NCBI GenBank assembly: GCA_034168985.1
Contig: JAXFJE010000031.1
Location: 1 to 64,000, forward strand
Direction of reading: 5' to 3'
DNA from: JALEVB01 sp022768265
GTDB lineage: Bacteria > Bacillota_I > Bacilli_A > Erysipelotrichales > Erysipelotrichaceae
Length of the DNA: 64,000 bases
Below the pieces are notes generated by a model, which had not been told where the DNA came from, made no database searches, and worked only from the letters and a program-made list of their open reading frames with translations. Shown piece after piece: positions 16,940 through 26,216 of this stretch. The position numbers and the translations under genes were made by a program. The first letter of the stretch is position 1. Every line of letters begins with the position of its first letter.

Positions 16940-16992
16940 TAGGGATATGATATATTTTTAGATCATGACAATATTATTAGATGAAATATGGT

Positions 16993-17023
16993 AGCTATGT
17001 AGATATTGTCTATATAGCTTTTT
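16993..17023 (+). terminator. attenuator-like hairpin before aroB
   Basis: An 11-bp stem AGCTATGTAGA/TCTATATAGCT (one G-T pair) with loop TATTG is followed by T4-5. It lies between the promoter and aroB. A nine-codon ORF (16965-16994, MTILLDEIW) ends at its base, and a second in-frame reading from 16981 is rich in Tyr and Phe codons. Both would fit attenuation by aromatic amino acids; this is inference. Confidence 0.6.
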
Positions 17024-17046
17024 GTGTTAAGGAAAGGGGCAAGAAG

Positions 17047-18045
17047 ATGCGTATTGATGTTAATTGCAGCAGCACTTATCCGATCATCATCGAAAAAGGG
17101 TGCTTGCAAAAAGCCAAGGAATATATTGGGGATGACCGGCGAATCTTGATCATCAGCGATGATATGGTTCCTAAAGAGTATATTCAATGTTTACAAAAAC
17201 AATTTTCAAAAGTAGATATAAAGATCGTTAAGCATGGTGAACAAGCTAAAAGCTTAGCAGTTTATGAAGACTGTTTATCTACGCTTTTAGAATTGAATTA
17301 TGCACGTAAAGATCTAGTTGTGGCCTTAGGTGGTGGGGTCGTTGGGGATCTTGCTGGTTTTGTGGCAGCTACCTATAAAAGAGGAATAGGCTTTATCAAT
17401 ATTCCCACGACTACCTTAGCGCAGATTGATTCGAGCATCGGCGGAAAAGTAGCGATCAACATGCAAGGTATCAAAAATTGTGTTGGCGCTTTTTATCAAC
17501 CAAATTTGGTATTGATCGATCCACTGGTGTTAGCTAGTTTACCTGCAAGACACTATCATAATGGACTAGCTGAAGCTATCAAAGCAGGATTGATTGGCGA
17601 TCCTCAATTATTTGCATTATTTGAAGCCCCTACATTAGATATCGAGCAAATTATCTATCGTTCGTTGTTGGTGAAAAAAAGGGTCGTGGAAATAGATGAA
17701 AAAGAAAATGGCTTACGCAAGATCTTAAACTTTGGGCATACCTTTGGGCATGCCTATGAAAGTTACTATCAATTAAAAGATTATTATCATGGTGAATGTG
17801 TTGCCTTGGGAATGATGAGGATCATCCAAGATGCTGAGCTAAAAAAGCGTTTAGCAAGCATCTTAGAACGCTTGGCTTTGCCAACCAAATGTGCTGCTGA
17901 TCATGACCACATCATGGAGCTGATCAAAAGTGATAAAAAAGCTGATCATGATCTGATCGATATCGTTGAAATATCTTCGCTAGGTCAGGCTAAGATCAAA
18001 ACCTGTCATATCCATGAGCTAAGAGCATATTTAGATGAGGATTAA
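17047..18045 (+). CDS. aroB: 3-dehydroquinate synthase
   Basis: AroB (332 residues) cyclises DAHP to 3-dehydroquinate. It has the NAD-binding GGGVVGDLAGFVAATYKRG, PTTTLAQIDSSIGGK and zinc ligands in the NFGHTFGHAYE region. The ATG at 17047 follows AAGGAAAGGGG; an in-frame ATG at 16981 would add 22 residues lacking similarity and overlapping the attenuator. It is the first gene of a seven-enzyme aromatic operon; aroC follows after three bases. Confidence 0.95.
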   Translation: MRIDVNCSSTYPIIIEKGCLQKAKEYIGDDRRILIISDDMVPKEYIQCLQKQFSKVDIKIVKHGEQAKSLAVYEDCLSTLLELNYARKDLVVALGGGVVGDLAGFVAATYKRGIGFINIPTTTLAQIDSSIGGKVAINMQGIKNCVGAFYQPNLVLIDPLVLASLPARHYHNGLAEAIKAGLIGDPQLFALFEAPTLDIEQIIYRSLLVKKRVVEIDEKENGLRKILNFGHTFGHAYESYYQLKDYYHGECVALGMMRIIQDAELKKRLASILERLALPTKCAADHDHIMELIKSDKKADHDLIDIVEISSLGQAKIKTCHIHELRAYLDED

Positions 18046-18048
18046 GTT

Positions 18049-19176
18049 ATGAAAAATACCTTTGGAAATAATTTAGCGATCACTTTGTTTGGTGAATCGC
18101 ATCAAGCAGCCATTGGGGCTACCTTAGATGGGGTACCAGCAGGCATTTATATTGATGAAAAAGAAATTGCGCGCATCATGGAATTACGAAAGCCAAAAGG
18201 TACGATCTCTACTTCAAGGCAAGAAAAAGATCATGTAGAGATCATTAGTGGTCTTTATGATGGTTATACGAGTGGATCTCCATTGACCATTTTGATCAAA
18301 AATGAAAATGTTCAAAGCAAGGATTATGATGCTCAGCGCTATATTGCGCGACCATCGCATTGTGATTACAGCGTTTATCATAAATATTTAGGATATAATG
18401 ATCATCGTGGTTCAGGTCATTTTTCTGGACGTTTAACGGCAGCCATCGTGGCCTGTGGGGCCATTTGCATGCAAATATTAAAATTAAAAGATATCCACAT
18501 TGTCAGTCATATCTTACAGATTGGAGATGTGTGTGATGATCAATTGGCAAATTGTGATCTAGCAATGCTTAAAAGTCAAAAGAAACAGCTGGATGATGAT
18601 TATTTTGCCGTGTTGAATGCACAAGCAAAACAGAAGATGTTATATTTGATCGAACAAGCTAGGATGGATCAAGATTCTATTGGTGGAGCGATCGAATCAT
18701 CGGTGTATAATTTGCCTGTTGGCATCGGAGAACCGGTATTTGATTCGCTAGAAAGTGTTTTATCTCATGCCATTTTTAGTGTTGGTGGGATCAAAGCGGT
18801 AGAGTTTGGCGATGGTATTGCGATGAGCAAGATGCGCGGTTCGAAGGCTAATGATGCATGGCGGATCATCGATGATAAGATCAAAACTTCCAGCAATCAT
18901 AATGGCGGGATCAATGCTGGCATCAGCAATGGGATGATAGTAACGACCAAAAGCTATATCAAACCTACACCATCCATTGGTAAGCTACAACAGACCGTGG
19001 ATTTTAAAAAAGGGATCAACGTGGATCATCAGATCAATGGCCGTCATGATCCTTGTATCGTACATCGCGCTCGTATCGTTATTGACAGCATGATCGCGAT
19101 AACCTTGTGTGATATGTTGATCACCCGCTACGGGCAGTTATATTTTCAAGGAGCCTTTAAATCATGCGGGGCTTGA
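18049..19176 (+). CDS. aroC: chorismate synthase
   Basis: This 375-residue FMN-dependent enzyme turns EPSP into chorismate. It begins NTFGNNLAITLFGESH and shows the family segments RPSHCDY, GSGHFSGRLTA, HNGGINAGISNGM and RHDPCIVHRA. It overlaps the aroE-aroK gene by 13 bases. Confidence 0.95.
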   Translation: MKNTFGNNLAITLFGESHQAAIGATLDGVPAGIYIDEKEIARIMELRKPKGTISTSRQEKDHVEIISGLYDGYTSGSPLTILIKNENVQSKDYDAQRYIARPSHCDYSVYHKYLGYNDHRGSGHFSGRLTAAIVACGAICMQILKLKDIHIVSHILQIGDVCDDQLANCDLAMLKSQKKQLDDDYFAVLNAQAKQKMLYLIEQARMDQDSIGGAIESSVYNLPVGIGEPVFDSLESVLSHAIFSVGGIKAVEFGDGIAMSKMRGSKANDAWRIIDDKIKTSSNHNGGINAGISNGMIVTTKSYIKPTPSIGKLQQTVDFKKGINVDHQINGRHDPCIVHRARIVIDSMIAITLCDMLITRYGQLYFQGAFKSCGA

Positions 19177-20390
19177 TCGGTTATCCTTTAGGGCATAGTT
19201 ATTCGCCTATGATTCATGAATTTTTAAGCAATAAACCATATAAACTGATAGCCTTGGATGAAGAAAGCTTCCATGATTTCATGCAGGCTAAACGTTTTGC
19301 AAGCGTCAATGTGACGATACCTTATAAACAAATGGTCATGCCATATCTAGATCATATCGATGAATTAGCTTTACGCTTAGAAGCGGTAAACTGTATCGTG
19401 AATCATCAGGGCCAATTATATGGTTATAATAGTGATTATTTTGGCTTTAAATATATGTTGGAACATCATGGCTTCGATCTATATGATAAAAAAGTAGCGA
19501 TCTTAGGAAACGGTGGAGCTTGCAAAGCGGTAAAAGCAGTTGCGGAAGATCTACATGCTAGAAAAATATGGATAGTTAGCCGCCAAGAGGGTCCTGATAC
19601 CATAAGCTATGCTAGTTTGTATGAAAAAGACCCTGAATATATCATCAACACGACCCCTGTAGGGATGTTTCCTCATAATGATGGGCGTATCGTGGCATTA
19701 GATAAGTTCAATAAGCTAGAAGGTGTCGTGGATATCGTGTATAATCCTTTAAGGACGAATCTATGTATCCAGGCTCATAATAGAAATATCAAATATCTAG
19801 GTGGTTTGGAAATGCTGGTTGCGCAAGCTTTCAAGGCTGTTGAGATCTTTGACGATAATAAGTTAGATTTGCAAAAGATCGATGAATGTTTGAAACTTTT
19901 GCTTAAGCAAAAACAAAATATCGTCTTGATTGGAATGCCAAGTTGTGGGAAGAGTACCATTGCAAGTTCATTATCACAAAAGCTAGGTAAACAACTATAT
20001 GAAATGGATGAAATCATTCAAGAAAAGATCGAAATGCCGATCAAAGATTATATCATGCTTAATGGAGAACAAGCTTTTAGAAAACAAGAAGAACAAGTTG
20101 CGCAAAGCTTGCGTAATGTTAAAGCTGGGATCATTTCTTGCGGTGGGGGCATCGTTACTTGCGAGGCCAGCATCAATTATTTACAAGAAAATGGCTTGGT
20201 TATCTTTATTGACCGCGATCTTGCTAAATTAGCATGTACTGATGATCGTCCATTATCAAATAGTTTCGCAAAATTACAATTATTATATCAACAACGTTAT
20301 GCCTTGTATCGAAAATACAGTGATATCACCATCACTAATAATGGTGATATTCAACAAGCAATAGACGCTATCATAGAAAGAGTAGGTTAA
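19164..20390 (+). CDS. aroEK: fused shikimate dehydrogenase and shikimate kinase
   Basis: One 408-residue chain carries two consecutive steps. Residues 1 to about 250 are AroE: GYPLGHSYSP, the catalytic Lys in NVTIPYK, a NADP-binding GNGGACKAV turn and YNPLRT. Residues from about 251 are AroK, with Walker A GMPSCGKST (about 257-265), the DEIIQ shikimate site and SCGGGIVT. The reading frame is continuous with no internal start needed. Such a fusion would channel shikimate. It starts inside aroC; DAHP synthase follows after four bases. Confidence 0.93.
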   Translation: MRGLIGYPLGHSYSPMIHEFLSNKPYKLIALDEESFHDFMQAKRFASVNVTIPYKQMVMPYLDHIDELALRLEAVNCIVNHQGQLYGYNSDYFGFKYMLEHHGFDLYDKKVAILGNGGACKAVKAVAEDLHARKIWIVSRQEGPDTISYASLYEKDPEYIINTTPVGMFPHNDGRIVALDKFNKLEGVVDIVYNPLRTNLCIQAHNRNIKYLGGLEMLVAQAFKAVEIFDDNKLDLQKIDECLKLLLKQKQNIVLIGMPSCGKSTIASSLSQKLGKQLYEMDEIIQEKIEMPIKDYIMLNGEQAFRKQEEQVAQSLRNVKAGIISCGGGIVTCEASINYLQENGLVIFIDRDLAKLACTDDRPLSNSFAKLQLLYQQRYALYRKYSDITITNNGDIQQAIDAIIERVG

Positions 20391-20394
20391 AAAT

Positions 20395-21411
20395 ATGATC
20401 ATTACCTTAAAAAAAGATGCACCCAAACAAGAAGTAGAAAAACTGATCAAGCAGTTTGAGAATCAAGGCTTGAAAGTTAACCTGATCACAGGCGAAAACT
20501 ACAATGTTTTTGGGTTGGTAGGGGATACGGCCAAGATTGATGAACGTAGGATCCAAGCGAATGAATGGGTAGCAAACGTGCAACGAATCGCAGCCCCTTA
20601 TAAACTAGCTAACCGCATGTTCCATCCCGAAGATTCGATCATTGAGGTCGATGGCATCAAGATCGGTGGTCATGAGCCAATCGTTGTAATGGCAGGACCA
20701 TGTTCAGTTGAAGGCAAGAGCATGATCGAGAAGCTAGCTTTGGAAGTTAAGCAAGCAGGAGCGAAGATGCTAAGAGGAGGAGCTTATAAGCCAAGAACCT
20801 CACCTTATGCATTTCAAGGCATGCAGACCGAAGGAATCAAATGCTTAGTAAATGCTAAGCAAAAAACAGGTTTACCTATCGTTACGGAGCTGATGAGCGC
20901 TGATAAAATCGATGAATTTGTTGAAAATGTTGATCTGATCCAAATTGGAGCGCGTAATATGCAAAATTTTGAATTGTTAAAAGCGGTAGGAAAGATCAAT
21001 AAACCTATCCTTTTAAAGCGTGGCTTAAGTGCGACGATCGAAGAATGGATCATGAGTGCAGAATATATCATGGCTAATGGCAATCCTAATGTCATCTTAT
21101 GTGAAAGAGGGATCAGGACCTTTGAAAAATATACGCGTAATACTTTAGATGTTAGCGTCATCCCGATCATCAAAGCTAAGACTCATTTACCTATCGTCAT
21201 CGATCCATCTCATGCCACGGGCAATTGGAAGTTGGTTGAAGCAATGTCATTAGCCGCTATTGCAGCAGGAGCAGATGGTTTGATCATCGAAGTTCATGAT
21301 GAGCCAGATTGTGCATGGAGCGATGGTGCTCAGTCTTTAAAACCAGAAAAATTTGCTCGTTTAATGGAAAAAGCTCAAGCTGTAGCTAAAGCTATTGGTC
21401 GAGAAATTTAA
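20395..21411 (+). CDS. aroF: 3-deoxy-7-phosphoheptulonate synthase (type I beta, with N-terminal FL domain)
   Basis: DAHP synthase (338 residues) condenses PEP and erythrose 4-phosphate. An N-terminal ferredoxin-like regulatory domain (about 1-70) precedes the barrel, which shows VMAGPCSVE, MLRGGAYKPRTSPYAFQG, IGARNMQN and the IDPSHATG metal site. The extra domain in this subclass commonly gives feedback control by tyrosine or phenylalanine. aroA starts at the last base of its stop codon. Confidence 0.93.
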   Translation: MIITLKKDAPKQEVEKLIKQFENQGLKVNLITGENYNVFGLVGDTAKIDERRIQANEWVANVQRIAAPYKLANRMFHPEDSIIEVDGIKIGGHEPIVVMAGPCSVEGKSMIEKLALEVKQAGAKMLRGGAYKPRTSPYAFQGMQTEGIKCLVNAKQKTGLPIVTELMSADKIDEFVENVDLIQIGARNMQNFELLKAVGKINKPILLKRGLSATIEEWIMSAEYIMANGNPNVILCERGIRTFEKYTRNTLDVSVIPIIKAKTHLPIVIDPSHATGNWKLVEAMSLAAIAAGADGLIIEVHDEPDCAWSDGAQSLKPEKFARLMEKAQAVAKAIGREI

Positions 21412-22682
21412 TGGATACTACCATCTATCCGCAAAAAAATCAGGATATAAGGCTAGATTTGCCTTGCAGCAAATCTTTAGCTCATCGCTATATCATTGCT
21501 TCATGTCTTGCTCAAGAAAAAAGTACGATCGGTAATATTACCCTTAATCAAGATATTGAAGCAACCATAGAAACGATGCGTCATTTAGGAGCTAAGATTA
21601 CCTACAATGACCATTGTTTAGAAATCGAAGGGATCACTAGTTGGCAGTATGATGGTTGTGAGCTTGATTGTCATGAATCAGGCTCGACCTTGCGCTTTTT
21701 GATCCCACTTTGTACTTTAATTGCAGAAGATGTGTGCTTAACAGGAACTTTGCGTTTATTGGCTAGGCCACAGGACGTATATGAAAAACTATTCGCTGAA
21801 AATAATGTTAAATTTGTCAAAGAAAAAGATAAGCTGATCGTTGGACATGGGTTAAAAGGTGGTCATTATCGTTTGGATGGTAATATTTCCAGTCAGTTTA
21901 TCACAGGTTTATTATTTGTTTTACCTTTATTAAAAGAAGATTCATATTTAGAAATCATTGAGCCTTTTGCTTCGCGATCTTATGTCGATCTAACCATGCA
22001 GGTATTACAGCAATTCAATGTTGATGTTGCATATGTCGATCATAATCACATCAAGATCAAAGGAAATCAGCGTTATCAAGCTGGTAATCATCTAGTTGAA
22101 GCAGATTATAGTCAATTAGCTTTTTTTGCGGCCTTAGGCATCCTTAACAATGGTCTCGAAGTTGGCTGTTTTGATGAAGCATCGAAGCAAGGTGATAAAG
22201 CTGTGATCGATATCTTAAGAAAAATGGGAGCTGATATCCATTTTGCGAAAGGTTATTATCATTTTAAACCAAGTCAGTTGCAGGGGTGTCAGATCGATCT
22301 AGAGGATTGTCCAGATCTTGGTCCAATGTTATTTGCTTTAAGTACCATGGCCCAAGGGAAAACGCATTTTATCAATACCAAGCGTTTGAAGATCAAAGAA
22401 TCAGATCGGGTAATGGCTATGGTTCAAGAAATGCGCAAGCTAGGTTGCAAAGTTAGTTATGATGATAATAGCTTGAGCGTTGAATATCAACCTGATCTTC
22501 AACAAGATATCATTTTAAAAGGACACAATGACCATCGAATCGTCATGGCATTAAGTATCATCGCAACTTTGGCTAAAGGTAAGATCACGATCAGCGGCTC
22601 TCAAGCCATCAATAAAAGTTATCCTGCTTTTTTTAGCGATCTAGCTAAGACGGGAATCGAGGTCAAACATCATGATAACTAA
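21411..22682 (+). CDS. aroA: 3-phosphoshikimate 1-carboxyvinyltransferase (EPSP synthase)
   Basis: AroA (423 residues) joins shikimate 3-phosphate with PEP. Visible are the substrate-site PCSKSLAHRY near residue 19, ESGSTLRF near residue 85, the SSQFITGLL segment near 155 and the late NDHRIVMAL motif. It overlaps tyrA by 11 bases. Confidence 0.94.
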   Translation: MDTTIYPQKNQDIRLDLPCSKSLAHRYIIASCLAQEKSTIGNITLNQDIEATIETMRHLGAKITYNDHCLEIEGITSWQYDGCELDCHESGSTLRFLIPLCTLIAEDVCLTGTLRLLARPQDVYEKLFAENNVKFVKEKDKLIVGHGLKGGHYRLDGNISSQFITGLLFVLPLLKEDSYLEIIEPFASRSYVDLTMQVLQQFNVDVAYVDHNHIKIKGNQRYQAGNHLVEADYSQLAFFAALGILNNGLEVGCFDEASKQGDKAVIDILRKMGADIHFAKGYYHFKPSQLQGCQIDLEDCPDLGPMLFALSTMAQGKTHFINTKRLKIKESDRVMAMVQEMRKLGCKVSYDDNSLSVEYQPDLQQDIILKGHNDHRIVMALSIIATLAKGKITISGSQAINKSYPAFFSDLAKTGIEVKHHDN

Positions 22683-23514
22683 AGAAATGAATATTTGTAT
22701 CGTGGGGTTAGGCTTGCTTGGGGGCTCTTATGCCCAAAGGTTAAGTGAGCTAGGATATCACGTTAGTGCTCATGATATCAACCAAGCTAGCCTAGATCAT
22801 GGTCTAGCAAAAGGCATGATAGAAGAAGGATCAACCGATCCTAAGATCGTGGCTAAAGCTGATCTAGTAATCTTTGGACTATATCCATCAACGTTGATTA
22901 GCTGGCTACAAAGATATCAACATCTATTGCCAACTAATTGTATCTGTAGTGATGTTAGCGGGATCAAAGAAAAATTGATCAGCGAAATAAATACTTTTAT
23001 TAGACCGGATATTCGTTTTGTCTTTGCGCATCCTATGGCAGGCAAAGAAGTATCGGGTGTTTTTAATAGTGATCCAACGATTTTTGAACAAGCTAATTTT
23101 ATCATCATTGAAAACAAGGACAGCACTGCTCAACAAACCATTGCCCAGCTAGCCAAACTGTTAGGCTTTGCACATATCAGTTATCTGGATGCCAAGAGCC
23201 ATGATGAAATGATTGCCTTTGTATCTCAATTGACCCATGTCATTGCCGTATGCCTGATGAATACCAATGATAATACAAAGCTTAAAGATTATACAGGGGA
23301 TAGCTTTCGTGATCTTACGCGGATTGCGAAGATCAATGAAGACCTTTGGTATGAATTGTTTAAAGAAAATAAAACGCGATTATTGCAGCAGATCAGTGAT
23401 TTTGAAGCTGCCTTGGCTGATTTTACCCAAGCATTGGCGGGAGATGATGAAGCTAAGCTAAAGGCGCTATTTCGCCAATCAACAAAAAGAAGGAAGGAGT
23501 TTGATAAAAAGTGA
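22672..23514 (+). CDS. tyrA: prephenate dehydrogenase
   Basis: The 280-residue enzyme oxidises prephenate to hydroxyphenylpyruvate for tyrosine. A Rossmann motif GLGLLGGSYA lies near residue 12, HPMAGKE near 118 and the helical region with SQLTHVIAV near 187. No ACT or chorismate mutase domain is attached. The start at 22672 has GAGG upstream and lies inside aroA; an alternative ATG at 22687 has a poorer site. Confidence 0.92.
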   Translation: MITKEMNICIVGLGLLGGSYAQRLSELGYHVSAHDINQASLDHGLAKGMIEEGSTDPKIVAKADLVIFGLYPSTLISWLQRYQHLLPTNCICSDVSGIKEKLISEINTFIRPDIRFVFAHPMAGKEVSGVFNSDPTIFEQANFIIIENKDSTAQQTIAQLAKLLGFAHISYLDAKSHDEMIAFVSQLTHVIAVCLMNTNDNTKLKDYTGDSFRDLTRIAKINEDLWYELFKENKTRLLQQISDFEAALADFTQALAGDDEAKLKALFRQSTKRRKEFDKK

Positions 23515-23960
23515 AGATTTTGGTTATCAACGGTCCTAATCTTAATATGTTAGGTATTAGGGAAAAACATCTTTATGGTAGTTTGTCTTATGAAAAAATC
23601 GTTCAATTGATCATGGACGAAGGAAAAAAACGTAATATTGCCATTACTTGTTTACAATCAAATTATGAAGGTGATCTTGTAAGTTGGATCCAAGAAGCTT
23701 ATTTTGAAAACTATGACGGGATCATCATCAACCCCGGAGCTTATACCCATACCAGCATTGCCTTGTTAGATGCGATCAAGGCTGTTGCACCTTTGCCGGT
23801 AGTAGAAGTACATTTGACCGATACGGATAAACGAGAAGCATTCCGTAAGCAAAGTTATATGCGAACCGCTTGTATCGCGACCATCAAAGGTCATCAGCAA
23901 CAGGGCTATATCGAAGCGATGGATATCATCGTAAAACATCTAGAGGATAGTAAAAAATGA
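23511..23960 (+). CDS. aroQ: type II 3-dehydroquinate dehydratase
   Basis: AroQ (149 residues) dehydrates 3-dehydroquinate. The short type II form is recognised from INGPNLNMLGIRE, the catalytic-loop Tyr, NPGAYTHTSIAL and VEVHLT. The start is GTG at 23511, overlapping the tyrA stop (GTGA), with AAGGAAGGAG upstream. No chorismate mutase gene is visible in the operon, so that activity must be encoded elsewhere. Confidence 0.95.
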   Translation: MKILVINGPNLNMLGIREKHLYGSLSYEKIVQLIMDEGKKRNIAITCLQSNYEGDLVSWIQEAYFENYDGIIINPGAYTHTSIALLDAIKAVAPLPVVEVHLTDTDKREAFRKQSYMRTACIATIKGHQQQGYIEAMDIIVKHLEDSKK

Positions 23961-25312
23961 GCATCAAACAATATTTTGGGGATAAAGCTTTTTATTTTAA
24001 GACGGCAAAAATTGCTATTCCACTAGCTTTGCAGCAGATGTTGACTAGTGCTCAAAGTATCGTTGATACGATCATGGTTACTTGGATCGGTATGGTTACA
24101 CCTGTGGGGACAGCTGCGCAGATCGATACTTTATGTAATATGATCGCATATGGGGTCATTGGTGGTGTGAGCATGTTTTCAGCTCAATTTTATGGGGCGA
24201 AGGATGATCATAACTTAAAGCGTTCTTTTGGACTAAGTTTGGTCTTAGCCATTGGTAATGCTTGTTTCTGGTGCTTGATTGCTTCATTATTTGGTCCGCA
24301 GATCCTACGATTTTATATGAATGATGATATGATCGTGCAAAGTGCTTTGGAATACTTGCAGATCATGCGCTTTTCTTTGATCGTAGGTGCGATAACCTTT
24401 TGCTTTAGCTACATGTATCGTTCATGTCAAAAAGCGACCATAGCGCTTAATACCAGCATTATCATGACGGTTTTAAACTGTAGTTTTAACTACTTGTTTA
24501 TCTTCGTCTTTGATATGGGGGTCAAAGGTGCAGCTTTAGGAACATTGTTAGCTCAGATCATTGCCGCTATCTTTTTGATAGCTTATGCTTATATCAGCAA
24601 GCAGCCATTTGTAGGCAGCTTTGAAGAAATGTTTGGTAATTTAAAACCAAGCTTTGTTGAACCGATCATTACCAAGATCGTTCCTTTGATCGTTAATGAA
24701 ACGCTTTTTGGCTTTGGGACGACCTTGTTTATCAAAGCTTTTGGTCAATTAGGAACCAAAAGCATGGATGCTTATTATGTTTCTAATCAGATATTTAATG
24801 TTTTCTTATTTATCGTTTATGGTTATGGCTCAGCTGTACAGGTCTTATTGGGAGCTCACCTTGGTAAAGGACATATCGAAAAAGCGAAAAATGAATGTCG
24901 TTATCATTTAGGAATGTCATTTATCTTATCGATCATCTTGGTTTTGGCTATCATCATCTTTGCTCCATATATGGTCGATGTCTTTGCGTTAAATGATATG
25001 TATGTTTATGATCTTGCGATCAAGATGATGTATGTGTTTGCTATTAAGATTTCAATGCGTTTATTTAACTTTATCATCTTTTCGATCTTGCGATCAGGTG
25101 GCGATACTAAGATCATTCAATTTTTAGATTCTGGTTTATTGTATTTGGTCGGCTTGACCTTAGCGTTTGGCTGTGTCAATATCTTACATATGGATAATAT
25201 CGTCATCGTGCTTTTGATCACCCAATTAGAGCAACTTGTGAGGATGGTCTTTGGCTTAAAAAGAGTCGCTAAGCATATTTGGGCGAAAGATTTAACCACA
25301 ACCGTGGCTTAA
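23957..25312 (+). CDS. MATE family efflux transporter
   Basis: A 451-residue, twelve-span multidrug and toxin extrusion family protein. Two homologous halves are visible; typical segments include ALQQMLTSAQSIVDTIMV near the start, GGVSMFSAQFYGA and LRSGGDTK. It overlaps the aroQ stop (ATGA), so it is translated from the aromatic operon. Export of an aromatic compound is possible, but MATE genes are also frequent hitch-hikers. Confidence 0.9.
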   Translation: MSIKQYFGDKAFYFKTAKIAIPLALQQMLTSAQSIVDTIMVTWIGMVTPVGTAAQIDTLCNMIAYGVIGGVSMFSAQFYGAKDDHNLKRSFGLSLVLAIGNACFWCLIASLFGPQILRFYMNDDMIVQSALEYLQIMRFSLIVGAITFCFSYMYRSCQKATIALNTSIIMTVLNCSFNYLFIFVFDMGVKGAALGTLLAQIIAAIFLIAYAYISKQPFVGSFEEMFGNLKPSFVEPIITKIVPLIVNETLFGFGTTLFIKAFGQLGTKSMDAYYVSNQIFNVFLFIVYGYGSAVQVLLGAHLGKGHIEKAKNECRYHLGMSFILSIILVLAIIIFAPYMVDVFALNDMYVYDLAIKMMYVFAIKISMRLFNFIIFSILRSGGDTKIIQFLDSGLLYLVGLTLAFGCVNILHMDNIVIVLLITQLEQLVRMVFGLKRVAKHIWAKDLTTTVA

Positions 25313-25317
25313 TAGTG

Positions 25318-25323
25318 TATAAT
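25318..25323 (+). promoter_or_regulatory. -10 box of the EetA/EetB-like pair
   Basis: TATAAT lies just after the MATE stop codon and 16 bases before the next start. TTTAAC at 25291 is spaced too far to be a good -35 box. Confidence 0.4.
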
Positions 25324-25338
25324 ATAAACGGTGATTTT

Positions 25339-25683
25339 ATGAAAAAGAAAGAAATTATTATCGTAGTAGCAATTGCACTATGTGCCTTAGGATTATATGT
25401 CTTTTTAAAACCTAATGTTTCACAAGAACAAGCACAGATCATCGTAACTTACAATGATAAAGCTATCGATGTCATCGATCCTAATGTTGATGGAATCTAT
25501 GAGTACAAAGGTAATTACGGGGTATTTCATATTGAAGTAGAAGATGGTCGTTGGCATGCTACAGACGTTGAGTGTCCAACGCAAGAATGTGTCCATGTTG
25601 GATGGGTAGGGGTCGATGATTATTTGCCGATCATATGTTTGCCTAATGGTATAGCTGTTGTTTTAGAGGATGGTGCTAAATGA
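25339..25683 (+). CDS. membrane-anchored NusG domain II protein (EetA-like)
   Basis: The 114-residue product has one N-terminal membrane anchor (about 5-24) and an exported NusG-domain-II fold with WHATDVECPTQECVHVGW and a later LPIICLPN. Two Cys flank the EC-H motif and a third lies in the IICLPN strand. Such proteins pair with Gx-type transporters; in Listeria the EetA/EetB pair supports extracellular electron transfer. The start at 25339 gives the usual anchor. It overlaps the next gene by four bases. Confidence 0.8.
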   Translation: MKKKEIIIVVAIALCALGLYVFLKPNVSQEQAQIIVTYNDKAIDVIDPNVDGIYEYKGNYGVFHIEVEDGRWHATDVECPTQECVHVGWVGVDDYLPIICLPNGIAVVLEDGAK

Positions 25684-26180
25684 GGACCAAACGCTTTGTC
25701 TATTTGACCTTATTAAGCGCGATGGCCATTACCCTAAATATTTTAGAATCGATATTGATCGGTCCGATCTTTTTGAATTTACGAATAGGATTGGCTAATA
25801 TCATTGCTTTGATAACTTTATTGATGCTTGGTCCTAAAGATATGTTGATCGTTAATATGATGCGCGTATTCATCGGTAATTTGTTGCGTGGTTTGATTTT
25901 TGGAACGACCTTTTGGATCAGCTTATCAGGGGTGGTGCTAAGCTCTATAGTATTATTGATCTGCTATCGCTTAAAATCTTCGATCGTCTTTACTTCGATC
26001 TTAAGTAGTGTAGGCCATAGCGTTGGTCAGGTCTTGATGGTCATGTTCATCTATCAACAAGCGGGAATGGCTATTACCTTACCATATCTTTTGATCTTTT
26101 CAATCCCTACAGGTATCCTTACCGGTTTTGTTGCTAAGGCAGCGCTAAGTAGGGTCCACGCTAATTTAAAAGTACGTTAA
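25680..26180 (+). CDS. Gx transporter family membrane protein (EetB-like)
   Basis: A 166-residue five- to six-span protein of the family once labelled heptaprenyl diphosphate synthase component I. It begins with a TLLSAMAITLNILES segment and has GLANIIALITLL and SSVGHSVGQVL. It is translationally coupled (ATGA) to the NusG-II protein. The remaining electron-transfer genes known in Listeria (Ndh2, flavin transferase, PplA) are not in this window. Confidence 0.82.
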   Translation: MRTKRFVYLTLLSAMAITLNILESILIGPIFLNLRIGLANIIALITLLMLGPKDMLIVNMMRVFIGNLLRGLIFGTTFWISLSGVVLSSIVLLICYRLKSSIVFTSILSSVGHSVGQVLMVMFIYQQAGMAITLPYLLIFSIPTGILTGFVAKAALSRVHANLKVR

Positions 26181-26203
26181 ATTCCCATCATGGGAATTTT
26201 TTT
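26179..26203 (+). terminator. terminator after the EetB-like gene
   Basis: AAATTCCCA/TGGGAATTT around TCA, followed by T4. The stem overlaps the stop codon. Confidence 0.88.
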
Positions 26204-26216
26204 ACAAGGAGGAAAC

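Noticed and set aside
16872..17046. T-box riboswitch before aroB
   Set aside because: No T-box consensus or specifier-loop architecture is visible; only the hairpin and short ORFs remain.
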